From positions 5,580,001 through 5,644,000 of the forward strand of contig NZ_CP150241.1 in the NCBI RefSeq assembly GCF_037975235.1: a stretch of DNA of 64,000 nt. The letters run 5' to 3'. Shown here one piece after another: positions 16,362 to 24,633 of this stretch. Under the pieces are notes generated by a model that searched no databases, had not been told where the DNA came from, and was given only the letters and a program-made list of their open reading frames with translations. The DNA comes from Paenibacillus sp. FSL R5-0341. GTDB taxonomy: Bacteria; Bacillota; Bacilli; Paenibacillales; Paenibacillaceae. The translations under genes and the position numbers were made by a program. Position 1 is the first letter of the stretch, and each line of letters starts with the position of its first letter.

Positions 16362-17107
16362 GTAATCTTCCTCTCTGTATTCTGTAATGTATTGCCGGCT
16401 TCCACAGGCCTGTTCAGTACACGGCGAAGCCAGTAGTACCGATGTAAATCCATCATAAAATGAAACACTACAAAGGCCAGCATGATATACACACTCATAA
16501 GTACAACAGCAACCGTCTGTTCTGTAACAAAGGCCAGAGAAATATTGGCCAGCAGATAACCACCGCCAGTCAGCATAGTCAGCGTCGCAACAGGCATGCG
16601 AGCGCCCTTATCGGACTTTTGCCTGTTAGGTGACTGCTTCAATCTGTTGATGTGAAACTTCGCATACTGAAAAAATGCAAAACCGTATACGACAAACGAA
16701 CCGATCGCATACCATGGCGTTGTGAGGCCCAACATGCCGTAGGCAAACTTTTGAATAATCATCATAAAGCCCAATGAACATACGATCCCGAATACACCTC
16801 GAAACAGAACGTAATTCAATTGCAACCTGCGGGGAGCCACAATCAGAGCAATGGCCCATACATTCATGACTGCCAGCGGCGGGAGCAGCAAATATGCATA
16901 CAACGGCTGAAACGGAACACTGAACACCGGGATGAGCAGGAATACATTGAGGAAGAAAAGAACGAGCGTACCTGCACTGAAACGAATTCCATCCACGGCG
17001 TATACCGCAAGATAGTTCTCGAATGCATCCCGATTATAGGATGTTCCTTCATACACGGCAGATTCGGAAGTAATGGATGTCTTGGTAGTTCGTTTATGAC
17101 TTCCCAT
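16358..17107 (-). CDS. Six-span membrane protein, candidate immunity protein
   Basis: The 249-residue protein has about six hydrophobic spans (roughly residues 44-63, 70-90, 99-118, 132-149, 170-193 and 199-220) and polar ends. I recognise no family. It starts directly after the stop of the WXG-type gene (no gap) and overlaps the DUF4176 gene, so its amount is tied to both. In Staphylococcus aureus the membrane-depolarising type VII toxin TspA is neutralised by multi-span membrane proteins (TsaI); position and topology here fit that arrangement. This is inference from context; there is no claim of homology. Confidence 0.75.
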   Translation of the reverse strand: MGSHKRTTKTSITSESAVYEGTSYNRDAFENYLAVYAVDGIRFSAGTLVLFFLNVFLLIPVFSVPFQPLYAYLLLPPLAVMNVWAIALIVAPRRLQLNYVLFRGVFGIVCSLGFMMIIQKFAYGMLGLTTPWYAIGSFVVYGFAFFQYAKFHINRLKQSPNRQKSDKGARMPVATLTMLTGGGYLLANISLAFVTEQTVAVVLMSVYIMLAFVVFHFMMDLHRYYWLRRVLNRPVEAGNTLQNTERKIT

Positions 17108-18070
17108 CTATTTGAACCACCCGGAAACCGTAGACCATGCTTTCTTCGCTCCATGTTTTACAACATCCTTCACGGAATCATCCTGCCCATCGCCATCCAA
17201 ATCCATATTCATGGTTACCCCTTCTGCAAGATACGTCAAACCCACAGATACACCCAAGCCGACCGCACCTACTGCCAGTACAGGCGCCGCCGCAGGCAGA
17301 ATGGCCGCTGCCAAGAGAGTCGCTCCCACCGTAGTTGCCCCACCGACCACAACGTTACCAATAATATCACCAGCAATCTTGTCACCGGACGCATTCTGAC
17401 TGATGTTCTCCTGCGTATCCGTGAATACATCAATACCTACACTCGCCCAACCCAGCTTGTCCGTTAATGCCGATTTGACTGCATAACCTGGCTTCATCAT
17501 CGAGGCGATTTCCTTAATCTGAGGTGTAGCTGTTCCGTTCGCTATTTTGGCTTCAATGTCTCGGACATAATGGATTTTGTAGTCCCTTGGTCTGCCGTTC
17601 ACCAACGGATTACCTTTCACTGAATCATAGCTTTCGCGAACCAAAATACGTGGCGTGTTTCGGTTCAGCTCCTGCTTGACCATATAACCGTTTTTCACTC
17701 GATATCCCAGTTTCGCGACAGCCGCAGCAGCGGTTAGCGTACCTACTGTGCTTCCGGGGCCATCAAATGGTGCGAGCAAATTAACACCTGTAATACCAAA
17801 TGTCCCACCCGACTGATCCTCCTGTTCCATCTTCTCACGAGTAGTCTTTACATACGCAGCCAGCTGCTGCATACTCTGTCCAGCAGTCTGAAACCGCTGT
17901 TGATGTGTCTGGTACAGACCAATAATGGTCTGTCTATTCCCTGACTGCCAGGCTGCTCCCTGAATAGCCTGTTGCAGAACACTATCCACCTGCTGTAGCT
18001 GTGCCGTCACCTGTTCAATCTGCTGTGCGAGTGAATTCAGATAGTCTGCCTTCATGACAATTTTGGTCAA
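17108..18070 (-). CDS. WXG-type type VII effector candidate with hydrophobic C-terminal domain
   Basis: The 320-residue protein begins with a WXG-like helical hairpin (residues 1-88, turn at Trp41 in AWQSGNR). A mixed middle region follows, then a continuous Gly/Ala/Val-rich hydrophobic stretch at residues 232-284 with glycine-spaced runs such as VVVGGATTVGA and VGAVGLGVSVG. Behind it is an acidic calcium-loop-like motif D290-x-D-G-D-G-x-D-D298 and a basic tail. This is the layout of an exported effector that inserts in membranes. The start is TTG at 18070, because GGGGGG lies seven bases before it; the ATG at 18055 would be too far. No nuclease or other catalytic motif is seen. Confidence 0.8.
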   Translation of the reverse strand: MTKIVMKADYLNSLAQQIEQVTAQLQQVDSVLQQAIQGAAWQSGNRQTIIGLYQTHQQRFQTAGQSMQQLAAYVKTTREKMEQEDQSGGTFGITGVNLLAPFDGPGSTVGTLTAAAAVAKLGYRVKNGYMVKQELNRNTPRILVRESYDSVKGNPLVNGRPRDYKIHYVRDIEAKIANGTATPQIKEIASMMKPGYAVKSALTDKLGWASVGIDVFTDTQENISQNASGDKIAGDIIGNVVVGGATTVGATLLAAAILPAAAPVLAVGAVGLGVSVGLTYLAEGVTMNMDLDGDGQDDSVKDVVKHGAKKAWSTVSGWFK

Positions 18071-18116
18071 CTGGATTCCCCCCTTGGTTTAAATGTATGT
18101 ATGGCTCATATCAGAC

Positions 18117-18956
18117 TTAAACTCCAGACAATACGGATAATGAACGCGTCGTTAGCAGAAACAGGCTTTGCACTAGCTCTTCTTCCGTTACCTTGAAAGC
18201 TGTTAATAGACCGTTCTCTTCCCCCTCAAGGAACAACCAGTTACCGTGGAGGCTGCCTATAAAATAAAGGGTTTGTGGCTGTCCTTCCTGTCCTCGGGTG
18301 TACACTTCGAACTGCCCCCACTTCTCAAGCGTGGCAAAACCTTTAGCCAATGTCTGCATTAACGCTTGATCCAGATGCTGGTCCTCTTTCAAAAGAGATT
18401 CGAACTTTTCCAAGGCTGAATCGACTGCCAACGAAGACAGATGTTTTAACGTTTCTCCCTGTATGAGTGTACGAATCGTATCCTGTGATTGAGGGTTCAC
18501 ATTGGATACTACTGGGTCGGGTAGTTCAATTCGATTCCCCATGACCTGAAACATTTCTTCGAATTCATCAAAAGAAGTCAGTACCGCCTGATCTTGTACA
18601 GGTTTCCAGACCCACTCAACCATCTGCATGCCTGACAAAAATCCATAGGTCACCGATGATTGCCCATCTGCTGCACGCAAATCGAGTCGGGTTATTGCAC
18701 TGCTGAGCTTACAGCCCATAAGCAGGTTATGTACTTCCGGATCGATGGTCATCTGCTGGTTATCCAATTCAATAACACCATCTTCAACTAAACCTGCGAG
18801 AATTTGCTCATAGGTACGTTCGACCTGCTCCCCCTGTAATGCAGGATCATTCAAATCCGTGAGAAGCTGATCCACTTCCGGAATATTCATTATTTGAAAC
18901 AGAAACAAGGCCTCCCCGCCGGAACACTGAAACGATGTATATGAAGGCAAAGTCAT
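18117..18956 (-). CDS. EspG-like protein of a type VII locus (tentative)
   Basis: This 279-residue soluble protein has no signal peptide or membrane span. Its first half follows the pattern of mycobacterial EspG, the cytosolic carrier of specific secretion substrates: an N-terminal helix, then a winged-helix-like unit ending in LVEDGVIELDNQQMTIDP, a helix, and alternating strands ITRLDLRAADGQSSVTYGF. I judge the fold by pattern, not by a firm family match. It is the first gene of the cassette, 46 bases before the WXG-type effector gene, which suits a dedicated chaperone. ATG 18956 follows AAAGGGGA closely; TTG 18977 has no ribosome site. Confidence 0.65.
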   Translation of the reverse strand: MTLPSYTSFQCSGGEALFLFQIMNIPEVDQLLTDLNDPALQGEQVERTYEQILAGLVEDGVIELDNQQMTIDPEVHNLLMGCKLSSAITRLDLRAADGQSSVTYGFLSGMQMVEWVWKPVQDQAVLTSFDEFEEMFQVMGNRIELPDPVVSNVNPQSQDTIRTLIQGETLKHLSSLAVDSALEKFESLLKEDQHLDQALMQTLAKGFATLEKWGQFEVYTRGQEGQPQTLYFIGSLHGNWLFLEGEENGLLTAFKVTEEELVQSLFLLTTRSLSVLSGV

Positions 18957-19009
18957 TCCCCTTTCCCAAGTGGTCAATATAAAGAGGTGGCGAAAGATTC
19001 TATTATTTT

Positions 19010-19038
19010 ATTGTAAAAGGAACCTTGGCTGGGCTCAA
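19010..19038 (-). promoter_or_regulatory. Sigma-A-type promoter of the type VII cassette
   Basis: On the minus strand TTGAGC (19033-19038) and TACAAT (19010-19015) are 17 bases apart, about 55 bases before the first gene of the cassette. It separates this cassette from the two genes further upstream, which end at a terminator. Confidence 0.65.
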
Positions 19039-19086
19039 TGCGCCCCCACTCCTGATGTGAGACGTTAAGCCTGATTATATTTACCC

Positions 19087-19135
19087 AAAAAAATAGCCAA
19101 GGCACAGCAATGATGCTGAACATGGGCTATTATTT
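19087..19135 (-). terminator. Terminator after the FGE-like gene
   Basis: On the minus strand AATAGCC pairs with GGCTATT around an inner TCAGCA/TGCTG helix, followed by TTTTTTT. It closes the transcript of the two large genes upstream. Confidence 0.8.
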
Positions 19136-19182
19136 TGCATATTCACGCTCAATCGGAAAACAAATGCTTTCTCACCAGTTTT

Positions 19183-20235
19183 CTATTCATGGATATCAGT
19201 TAAACGAACAACCCTGCGATAGTACATCGCATCCATCAAATCCTCCCAATCGAGTTCACTGGCATTAACGTCTCGATAATAGACCGCAGCAGCAGGCAAG
19301 AAACCGACCAGTGGTCCTGTACCACCACATATCAGGCTACCACCGTCTCCGCCTTTGGGCATCACTTCGCCAGCCGAATCCAACGTAAGCTCATACTTGT
19401 AGGGGTCCCCGGCAAATTGCACCCCAAAGAAATTCGGTAGTTCCAGATCATAAGGACGATCATCCTTTGCTTTAACCAGTGAAGCATCCGGTTCTGCCGA
19501 TCCATCCACAATCTCATCCACGCCTTCCAAACTCCCAAAGTGCTTCAATCTCATCGTATAGTTGAAGCTGTCACCCCAAGGAAATAACGTGCGACAACCG
19601 CCACCATAGATATACTCCCATTCGTCTTCGGTCAGCAAACCAAAGCCCGTCCCTGCTTCCTCCCTCACGACGTCCTCCAGTTCTATTCCTTCGTTGAACC
19701 ACAGGATTCGCACTTCATCTTCACCTTGGCGAATGAGACGGAATTGTTGATGCAATTCATATTCACGTATATCCGACTGCTTAAACTGCTCCAGTGCTGA
19801 CGGGAAATCAGGATCTTCCTGCGCGTGTGCTTCCTCCTCGGATACTTCAATCCAGCCAAGCGAGATCAGTTCACATTCCACGAGCATCGGCGCAATATTC
19901 ACTTCTCTCACAGGTGACATTTGACTCGCCAGAAACGAATCCACGTCTTCGACACCATACTCACTGACCGTTTCATGCAGGTCGGCTGAGGTCTCTTCGT
20001 TCATTCCATGTTGCCAACGATCCCAGCCGAGCGTTACTTGATCCCCAGGCACAAACACAAATCTCAGCCCATCCTCCGTAAATACACCTGTCTCCATTCG
20101 CTGACCGAATCGTTCAAATGTCTCGAGACCCTCATATACCATACCATCTGGTAAACGACGAATAAGCTTACGCATCCAAGCCTCTTTATCCTGAGCATTC
20201 AACCCCTGCCACATGTCTCGTCTCAATGCTTCCAT
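19183..20235 (-). CDS. FGE/SUMF1-like protein (formylglycine-generating-enzyme fold, probably non-canonical)
   Basis: The 350-residue protein carries the landmarks of the FGE-sulfatase fold in order: FVFVPGDQVTLGWD near residue 60 (as in IPGGxFxMG), LLTEDEWEYIYGGG with FPWGD near 220, an NFFGVQFAGDPYKYELT segment in the place of NxFGLYDMxGNVWEW, and GGDGGSLICGG in the place of RGGSW. The active cysteine pair of true formylglycine enzymes is not evident, so it may be a structural or binding relative. ATG 20235 follows GGGAGAAG. It lies 90 bases behind the large unknown gene, with one terminator after both. Confidence 0.65.
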   Translation of the reverse strand: MEALRRDMWQGLNAQDKEAWMRKLIRRLPDGMVYEGLETFERFGQRMETGVFTEDGLRFVFVPGDQVTLGWDRWQHGMNEETSADLHETVSEYGVEDVDSFLASQMSPVREVNIAPMLVECELISLGWIEVSEEEAHAQEDPDFPSALEQFKQSDIREYELHQQFRLIRQGEDEVRILWFNEGIELEDVVREEAGTGFGLLTEDEWEYIYGGGCRTLFPWGDSFNYTMRLKHFGSLEGVDEIVDGSAEPDASLVKAKDDRPYDLELPNFFGVQFAGDPYKYELTLDSAGEVMPKGGDGGSLICGGTGPLVGFLPAAAVYYRDVNASELDWEDLMDAMYYRRVVRLTDIHE

Positions 20236-20325
20236 AACTTCTCCCACCTTTCCTTATACACTTTCACTTCTCTAAAATGCTTTGCTGGCTCATACATCAC
20301 AATCTGACTTGTCTTGTGTACATCC

Positions 20326-22041
20326 TCATTTCCCTGCGGCTTGCAACAGTTGCAGCAATAATTCCTTCCGTCTTCCCTCCGCTTTGCGAGCGAGCGTTGT
20401 GAGCTTCTCCACCTTGCCAAAGATCGGATAGAGCACACGTTCCGCTTCATAATGCTCAAGTTCTTGAATCTGTCTAACCAACAGTTCGAGTATTACCTCA
20501 TTTTCCAGCACGGGCTGAATCTTCAGCTTCAAGCTGTCCGTCGAACGACTCAAACTGGCGACTAACGCAGGTATGGATTGAGCCGTTACACCCTGTTTTT
20601 CTACAAATGCCGCAATGAACTTATCCTGAATTAACTGATGCTCATCATCCACTTCACCCATGTAATATTCAACCAGCGGGAAATACTGCTCATCCACAAG
20701 CCCCAGCCCAAAGGTTGCATAACTGCCTGGCATACAACTCTTCTCACCCTCGGTATCCTCATAAAACTCAAACTCTTGGATAGCCTCACGCGCATACTCT
20801 TCCAGGAGTGGATGCAACTCCGGGTACTCCAGTGCATTAGCAAAGAATCGGTGGGTATCCGACTTCGCGAGCCCTTTAATCGGCAAATACTGCTTTACGG
20901 CAGATTTGAGCTTGATCTTATAACCTTTCGGAAAGCCCTGCTTCAATAAATGAATGATAAAGGTAAGTGCCTGCTGATAAGCACTCGCCTCTTCCTTCCG
21001 AATGTGAATGGTCATCAGAGCGAATACATCATTTGCTTTGCATTCCACTTCTTCCGTCTTCACATGAATATCGTCCTTCGCATACGTCCCGCTACCTTCT
21101 GTCATCATGCGTTCCGCACGACGGCTACCGAGTTGCTTCGCCAGTTCCAGGAAAGTCACACCTTTGGGTTTGCTATAGCTCGGCTCAAATCGTAGAATCA
21201 TCACCGCCGAGTATAACAGCAGATCTATTGGTTGAGTCCCGAATGTTTGCGCCCTCCCCTGCTCGTCCGAATGTTGGCCTGCCTGTGTATCGATGTTCGA
21301 TTGAAGCGTTGCTCCGGTTTTAAGCGAATATTCGTTGGTACGATAAGCCGAGGACCGCACATCATAATACTGTGGCAAAAACTGATTCTCCGCCCATGCC
21401 GTCACCGCACGAGTAATCTCACCACGATGTTCCGCAAGTGCATCCGGACGCCCCTGATTTAACGCTTGAATCCGATCATACTGCCTGATCGTCCATGCTA
21501 CATCCAACTCCGGGAACAGCTTTGGATCGAGCAGATGACTCGTCAAAAAGAAGGACTCCAACCGTTTCGTTGGATATGTACTGTTCTCCAGATTCTTGTC
21601 TACATAGCTATGAATACGCTCAAGGAGTAGCTGTCTTTTCTCTTCATTAATATATTCAAGTAACGTCAATTGCATCTTACCTTCGGTTGTTGGGAATTTC
21701 CCGCGGAAGGTAAATCGATAGTCAATCAATGGTGTATTAGCCAGCTTGTCCAATCTGTCTTGAACAACCTCTACAAGCTTTGGCCCGATCTCATTACGTA
21801 CCTGTTCCTCTGTAAAGGCTCCTGCCTGCTTCGATTTCAAACCATCATCCAAACCCAGATCCAGACTGTCTACGGTGGTCCGTCCAGGTCTGTAATCCAG
21901 CACAATATCATTGAAGATGCCCATTTGCAGCGTGGTTCGCTTCACAACACTTTCCAGATCATCTCGCTTTTCCTGTTCATCAAACCATTCGTGGATCGTC
22001 GTAATCATCTCTTCCATCGCCTGATCATAAAGTGTACTCAT
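20326..22041 (-). CDS. Large cytosolic protein of unknown function (perhaps DUF6138)
   Basis: The 571-residue protein is mostly helical, charged, with no signal peptide or membrane span and no catalytic motif I recognise. Segments such as FNDIVLDYRPGRTTVD, DYRFTFRGKFPTTEGKMQLTL (read in part) and FATFGLGL-like strands suggest several folded domains. Its length and style recall Bacillus/Paenibacillus proteins filed under DUF6138, but I cannot confirm this. GGAGATTAG precedes the ATG. It is the first gene of a pair with the FGE-like protein and lies directly beside the type VII cassette. Confidence 0.6.
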   Translation of the reverse strand: MSTLYDQAMEEMITTIHEWFDEQEKRDDLESVVKRTTLQMGIFNDIVLDYRPGRTTVDSLDLGLDDGLKSKQAGAFTEEQVRNEIGPKLVEVVQDRLDKLANTPLIDYRFTFRGKFPTTEGKMQLTLLEYINEEKRQLLLERIHSYVDKNLENSTYPTKRLESFFLTSHLLDPKLFPELDVAWTIRQYDRIQALNQGRPDALAEHRGEITRAVTAWAENQFLPQYYDVRSSAYRTNEYSLKTGATLQSNIDTQAGQHSDEQGRAQTFGTQPIDLLLYSAVMILRFEPSYSKPKGVTFLELAKQLGSRRAERMMTEGSGTYAKDDIHVKTEEVECKANDVFALMTIHIRKEEASAYQQALTFIIHLLKQGFPKGYKIKLKSAVKQYLPIKGLAKSDTHRFFANALEYPELHPLLEEYAREAIQEFEFYEDTEGEKSCMPGSYATFGLGLVDEQYFPLVEYYMGEVDDEHQLIQDKFIAAFVEKQGVTAQSIPALVASLSRSTDSLKLKIQPVLENEVILELLVRQIQELEHYEAERVLYPIFGKVEKLTTLARKAEGRRKELLLQLLQAAGK

Positions 22042-22372
22042 CTAATCTCCTGCCTTCTCATACATCTAATGATGTTCATCAACCACACTTGAACCTCTAT
22101 GAATCCCGGATCAATCCGGGGCGTCTATGTTATAAATACGTATTGATGTTCGCATACTACCTATTATTTTACTCTCTCCAGCACACCCGGAACAATAAGG
22201 CAGCAGGGGGAGAAAAGGTGGTGAAAGATGCCCATAAGTGGTATTTAAGACATGCCCTAGTCAAAGAGATCTACGGATGCCTTTCACATCTATGTAGGCT
22301 CTCGGTATGCCCTCGCTATCATCTTCCCCACGTTGTATAATCATTGTATTCCTTTTCAGGAGGTCCGACTAA
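22042..22372. other. 331-base intergenic stretch between divergent genes
   Basis: No credible coding region is seen. It holds a small hairpin CCCGGAT/ATCCGGG near 22103-22119 and a TATAAT at 22336-22341, which may be the -10 of the small gene at 22373. Nothing else stands out. Confidence 0.5.
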
Positions 22373-22615
22373 ATGAGCTACAGCAAATACTTCCCTTTGG
22401 AAAACTATTTGAATCAGGTTTCAATCACCCTTACATATGCAGAGCTTGAGGAAATTCTCGGATTTACGTTACCCCCTACAGCGTATAATCGCGAACAATG
22501 GTGGGTGAATAATTCCAATAATCATACACAGGCACTATCCTGGTTAAATGCCGGCTGGAAGGTGGATAATGTGATTTTAGGAAAAAACGTTACCTTTGTC
22601 CGCTTCGAGTCATAG
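22373..22615 (+). CDS. Small DUF7662-like protein
   Basis: The 80-residue protein has the pattern KYFPLENYL, then LTYAELEEILGFTLPPTAY, WWVNNSNNHTQALSWLNAGW, and VTFVRF at the end. This matches a small family (DUF7662 as I recall it) found alone or fused to nucleic-acid-related domains in many bacteria; function is unknown. The paired Trp-Trp and the LPxxA motif are its most conserved parts. AGGAGGT lies seven bases before the ATG. It stands alone between two minus-strand units. Confidence 0.75.
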   Translation: MSYSKYFPLENYLNQVSITLTYAELEEILGFTLPPTAYNREQWWVNNSNNHTQALSWLNAGWKVDNVILGKNVTFVRFES

Positions 22616-22786
22616 ATAATCATGTGCTTACTTGTACTGATGGTACTCGCCATTTCAGGTTCAGTGTCCTTAATAGATATCTTGTTCGGTATAAAAGATT
22701 CGGGTGAAGGAAGCCGAATATTGGTAACCACTTCAAAGGCTCTATTTTTCTTATCCTTGTTGTTTTTTGTCATGAAAATGCCTACT

Positions 22787-22833
22787 AAAAAAGCAGAGTA
22801 GATCCGATGAATTCATCAGTTCTACTCTGCTTT
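22787..22833 (-). terminator. Terminator after the sugar-binding lipoprotein gene
   Basis: AAAGCAGAGTAGA and TCTACTCTGCTTT form a perfect 13-base stem, followed on the minus strand by TTTTTT. It lies six bases past the stop codon of the gene ending at 22839. Confidence 0.93.
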
Positions 22834-22838
22834 GTTGA

Positions 22839-24491
22839 TTAATTAACTGTCTTATACCACTCGTTCACTTCGGCTGTAATATCATCGCCGCCCATGGACT
22901 TCCACTTCGTCACAAACGCATCAAATTCCTCAATGCCCACCTGACCATAGATGATCTTGCTGAACGTATCCTTCTCCAGCTTGTCGATGGCATCCTTCTT
23001 CATTTTCATCGTCTCGGTTGGTGCTCCCGTGAATTTGTTCTTAATCGCATTATCTTTATTCGCAACGACCACCTCAGCGGCGACAAATACTTCCGGTTTG
23101 TTGGCAATCTTCGTATTTTTCTCAAAAGGAGTCTCCGGTTCCTTGCCCTTCGCAAGTTCCGCCAGCGTATCCATCATGAGATTCGGAATCCGTGCACCAT
23201 CATACGTAATCGTATATTTGAGTGGTGATACACCATCCTTCACTTCAGCTTCACCAACAACTTTGCCGTCCACGATATCATAATCATATCCTTGCGCGAA
23301 GCCATGTTCGAACTCGCTGCCTACTTCCGGATTGGCAAAGTTGTCGAACAGATAATTTTGATACGTGAAGAAAATCTCCGGGTTCGCCATATTCTTGTTA
23401 ATCAGCACCACCCCATTGCTTGCACCAGAACCATGTTGGTGGCTCTCTCCTGTTGGCCCTGTAGGTAAGGCAATGGCCTTGTACGTGGCACCGTCTACAT
23501 TTTTCTTCACATCATCAATCGGCCAGTTTGGCATCCAGTGTGGCCCCACGATAATGCCTGCTTTACCTGCGGTGAACAATTCTGCTGCTTTGATCTCGTC
23601 ATAGACACCCGCTTCTTTGGGCAGGTAGCCTTTGGACAACCACTCTTTCATCGTCGCAAGACCTTCCTTCACACCTGGCTGGATGGAGCCATATTGCAAT
23701 GTGCCGTCTCCGGCATCATTCCACTGTCCAGGCATCGTGTTGTACATGCCGAAGATCCAGCCAGATTCCGTCATCCAGGTATTAAGTGCATTCTTCATGC
23801 CGACGGTCAGACCATACGTATCTTTTTTGCCGTTCCCATCCGGGTCCTGATTCGTAAAAGCATCCATGACCGTAACCAGCTCATCCATAGTTTTCGGTTC
23901 TTCCAGTCCCAGCTTCTTCAGCCAGTCTTCTCGAATGAACATGACCGAATCGCCGTTGTAGGCATAATCGAAGATTGGAATGCCATAACGCTCGCCCTCA
24001 TACATGTATGGATACCATTCGTCGGATGCTGATTCAGATGCCTGTTTCCATGTGTCCGAAGCATATTGGTCAAATAACTCGCCTGCATTGGCAAACTTGC
24101 CGGATTCGATTAATTCCCTTACCAGATTGTAGTCTCCCCGAATGGAGACGATATCCGGCAGTTCTTCGTTAGCGGACAGGGACAAGCGCAATTTCGTATA
24201 AAATGCATCATTGGTCACCGATACGGCCCACGGTGTGGTCAGATCGATACCCAGTCGTTCCTTGGCCCATTTGGTATGCACATTGTTCTGTGCCGTTTCC
24301 CCATTCTTGAACTTTGTATCATCGTTCCAGGCCCGCAAATAGCTCATCTGTACCGCCGGTTCATACTTCCCATCTTGCAGAGCAAGTGGTGCAGCTGCTT
24401 CCTTCACCGGTTCTTCCTTGGCCCCCGAACTGCATGCCGTTACAGCAACCATCGTTATTGCGAGCAATGCCGTCATCATTTTTCTATACAT
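22839..24491 (-). CDS. Extracellular solute-binding lipoprotein of a carbohydrate ABC importer
   Basis: The 550-residue protein has a lipoprotein signal peptide with Cys20 in VTACSSG, so it is tethered outside the cell. The mature part is a large type-I binding protein of the LplA/YtcQ type, common for oligosaccharides in Paenibacillus: WAKERLGIDL, LPDIVSIRGD, FIREDWLKKLGLEEPKTMDEL, and GKAGIIVGPHWMPNW. No ATPase gene is nearby; such importers share a general MsmX-type ATPase. Its partner permeases are at 28663-30541, on the far side of the two regulators. A motif shared with the permease promoter lies upstream. The sugar is unknown. Confidence 0.92.
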   Translation of the reverse strand: MYRKMMTALLAITMVAVTACSSGAKEEPVKEAAAPLALQDGKYEPAVQMSYLRAWNDDTKFKNGETAQNNVHTKWAKERLGIDLTTPWAVSVTNDAFYTKLRLSLSANEELPDIVSIRGDYNLVRELIESGKFANAGELFDQYASDTWKQASESASDEWYPYMYEGERYGIPIFDYAYNGDSVMFIREDWLKKLGLEEPKTMDELVTVMDAFTNQDPDGNGKKDTYGLTVGMKNALNTWMTESGWIFGMYNTMPGQWNDAGDGTLQYGSIQPGVKEGLATMKEWLSKGYLPKEAGVYDEIKAAELFTAGKAGIIVGPHWMPNWPIDDVKKNVDGATYKAIALPTGPTGESHQHGSGASNGVVLINKNMANPEIFFTYQNYLFDNFANPEVGSEFEHGFAQGYDYDIVDGKVVGEAEVKDGVSPLKYTITYDGARIPNLMMDTLAELAKGKEPETPFEKNTKIANKPEVFVAAEVVVANKDNAIKNKFTGAPTETMKMKKDAIDKLEKDTFSKIIYGQVGIEEFDAFVTKWKSMGGDDITAEVNEWYKTVN

Positions 24492-24606
24492 GAACTAACC
24501 CCTCCTCAGGTAACTTGGATACCCTTTTGTGCCAAATGCACCTCTGCATGTGGCATTATGCACCTTACATGAAAAGGATAGTGCAGCCGGGGAGGCAAAC
24601 ATATAT

Positions 24607-24619
24607 CACAATTTCAATG
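24607..24619 (-). promoter_or_regulatory. Candidate YesN-type regulator site, copy 1
   Basis: CATTGAAATTGTG on the minus strand lies 116 bases before the binding-protein start. A near copy stands at nearly the same distance before the permease gene (28542-28554). An AraC-type response regulator is encoded between them, so both may be its targets. Confidence 0.4.
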
Positions 24620-24633
24620 TTCATATTGATTTG

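Noticed and set aside
20223..20459. 78-codon minus-strand frame bridging the FGE-like and large unknown genes
   Set aside because: It lies mostly inside the 3' end of the large gene in another frame and has Cys/Arg-rich composition typical of shadow frames.
15754..22041. Possible complete type VII secretion system
   Set aside because: No EssC/YukBA ATPase, EssB/YukC, EsaA or YukD gene is present in the window; only accessory and substrate-type genes are seen.
22522..22773. 83-codon open frame on the minus strand
   Set aside because: It starts just behind the terminator of the lipoprotein gene, has a weak ribosome site, and its last third is antisense to the small gene at 22373-22615. No motif supports it.
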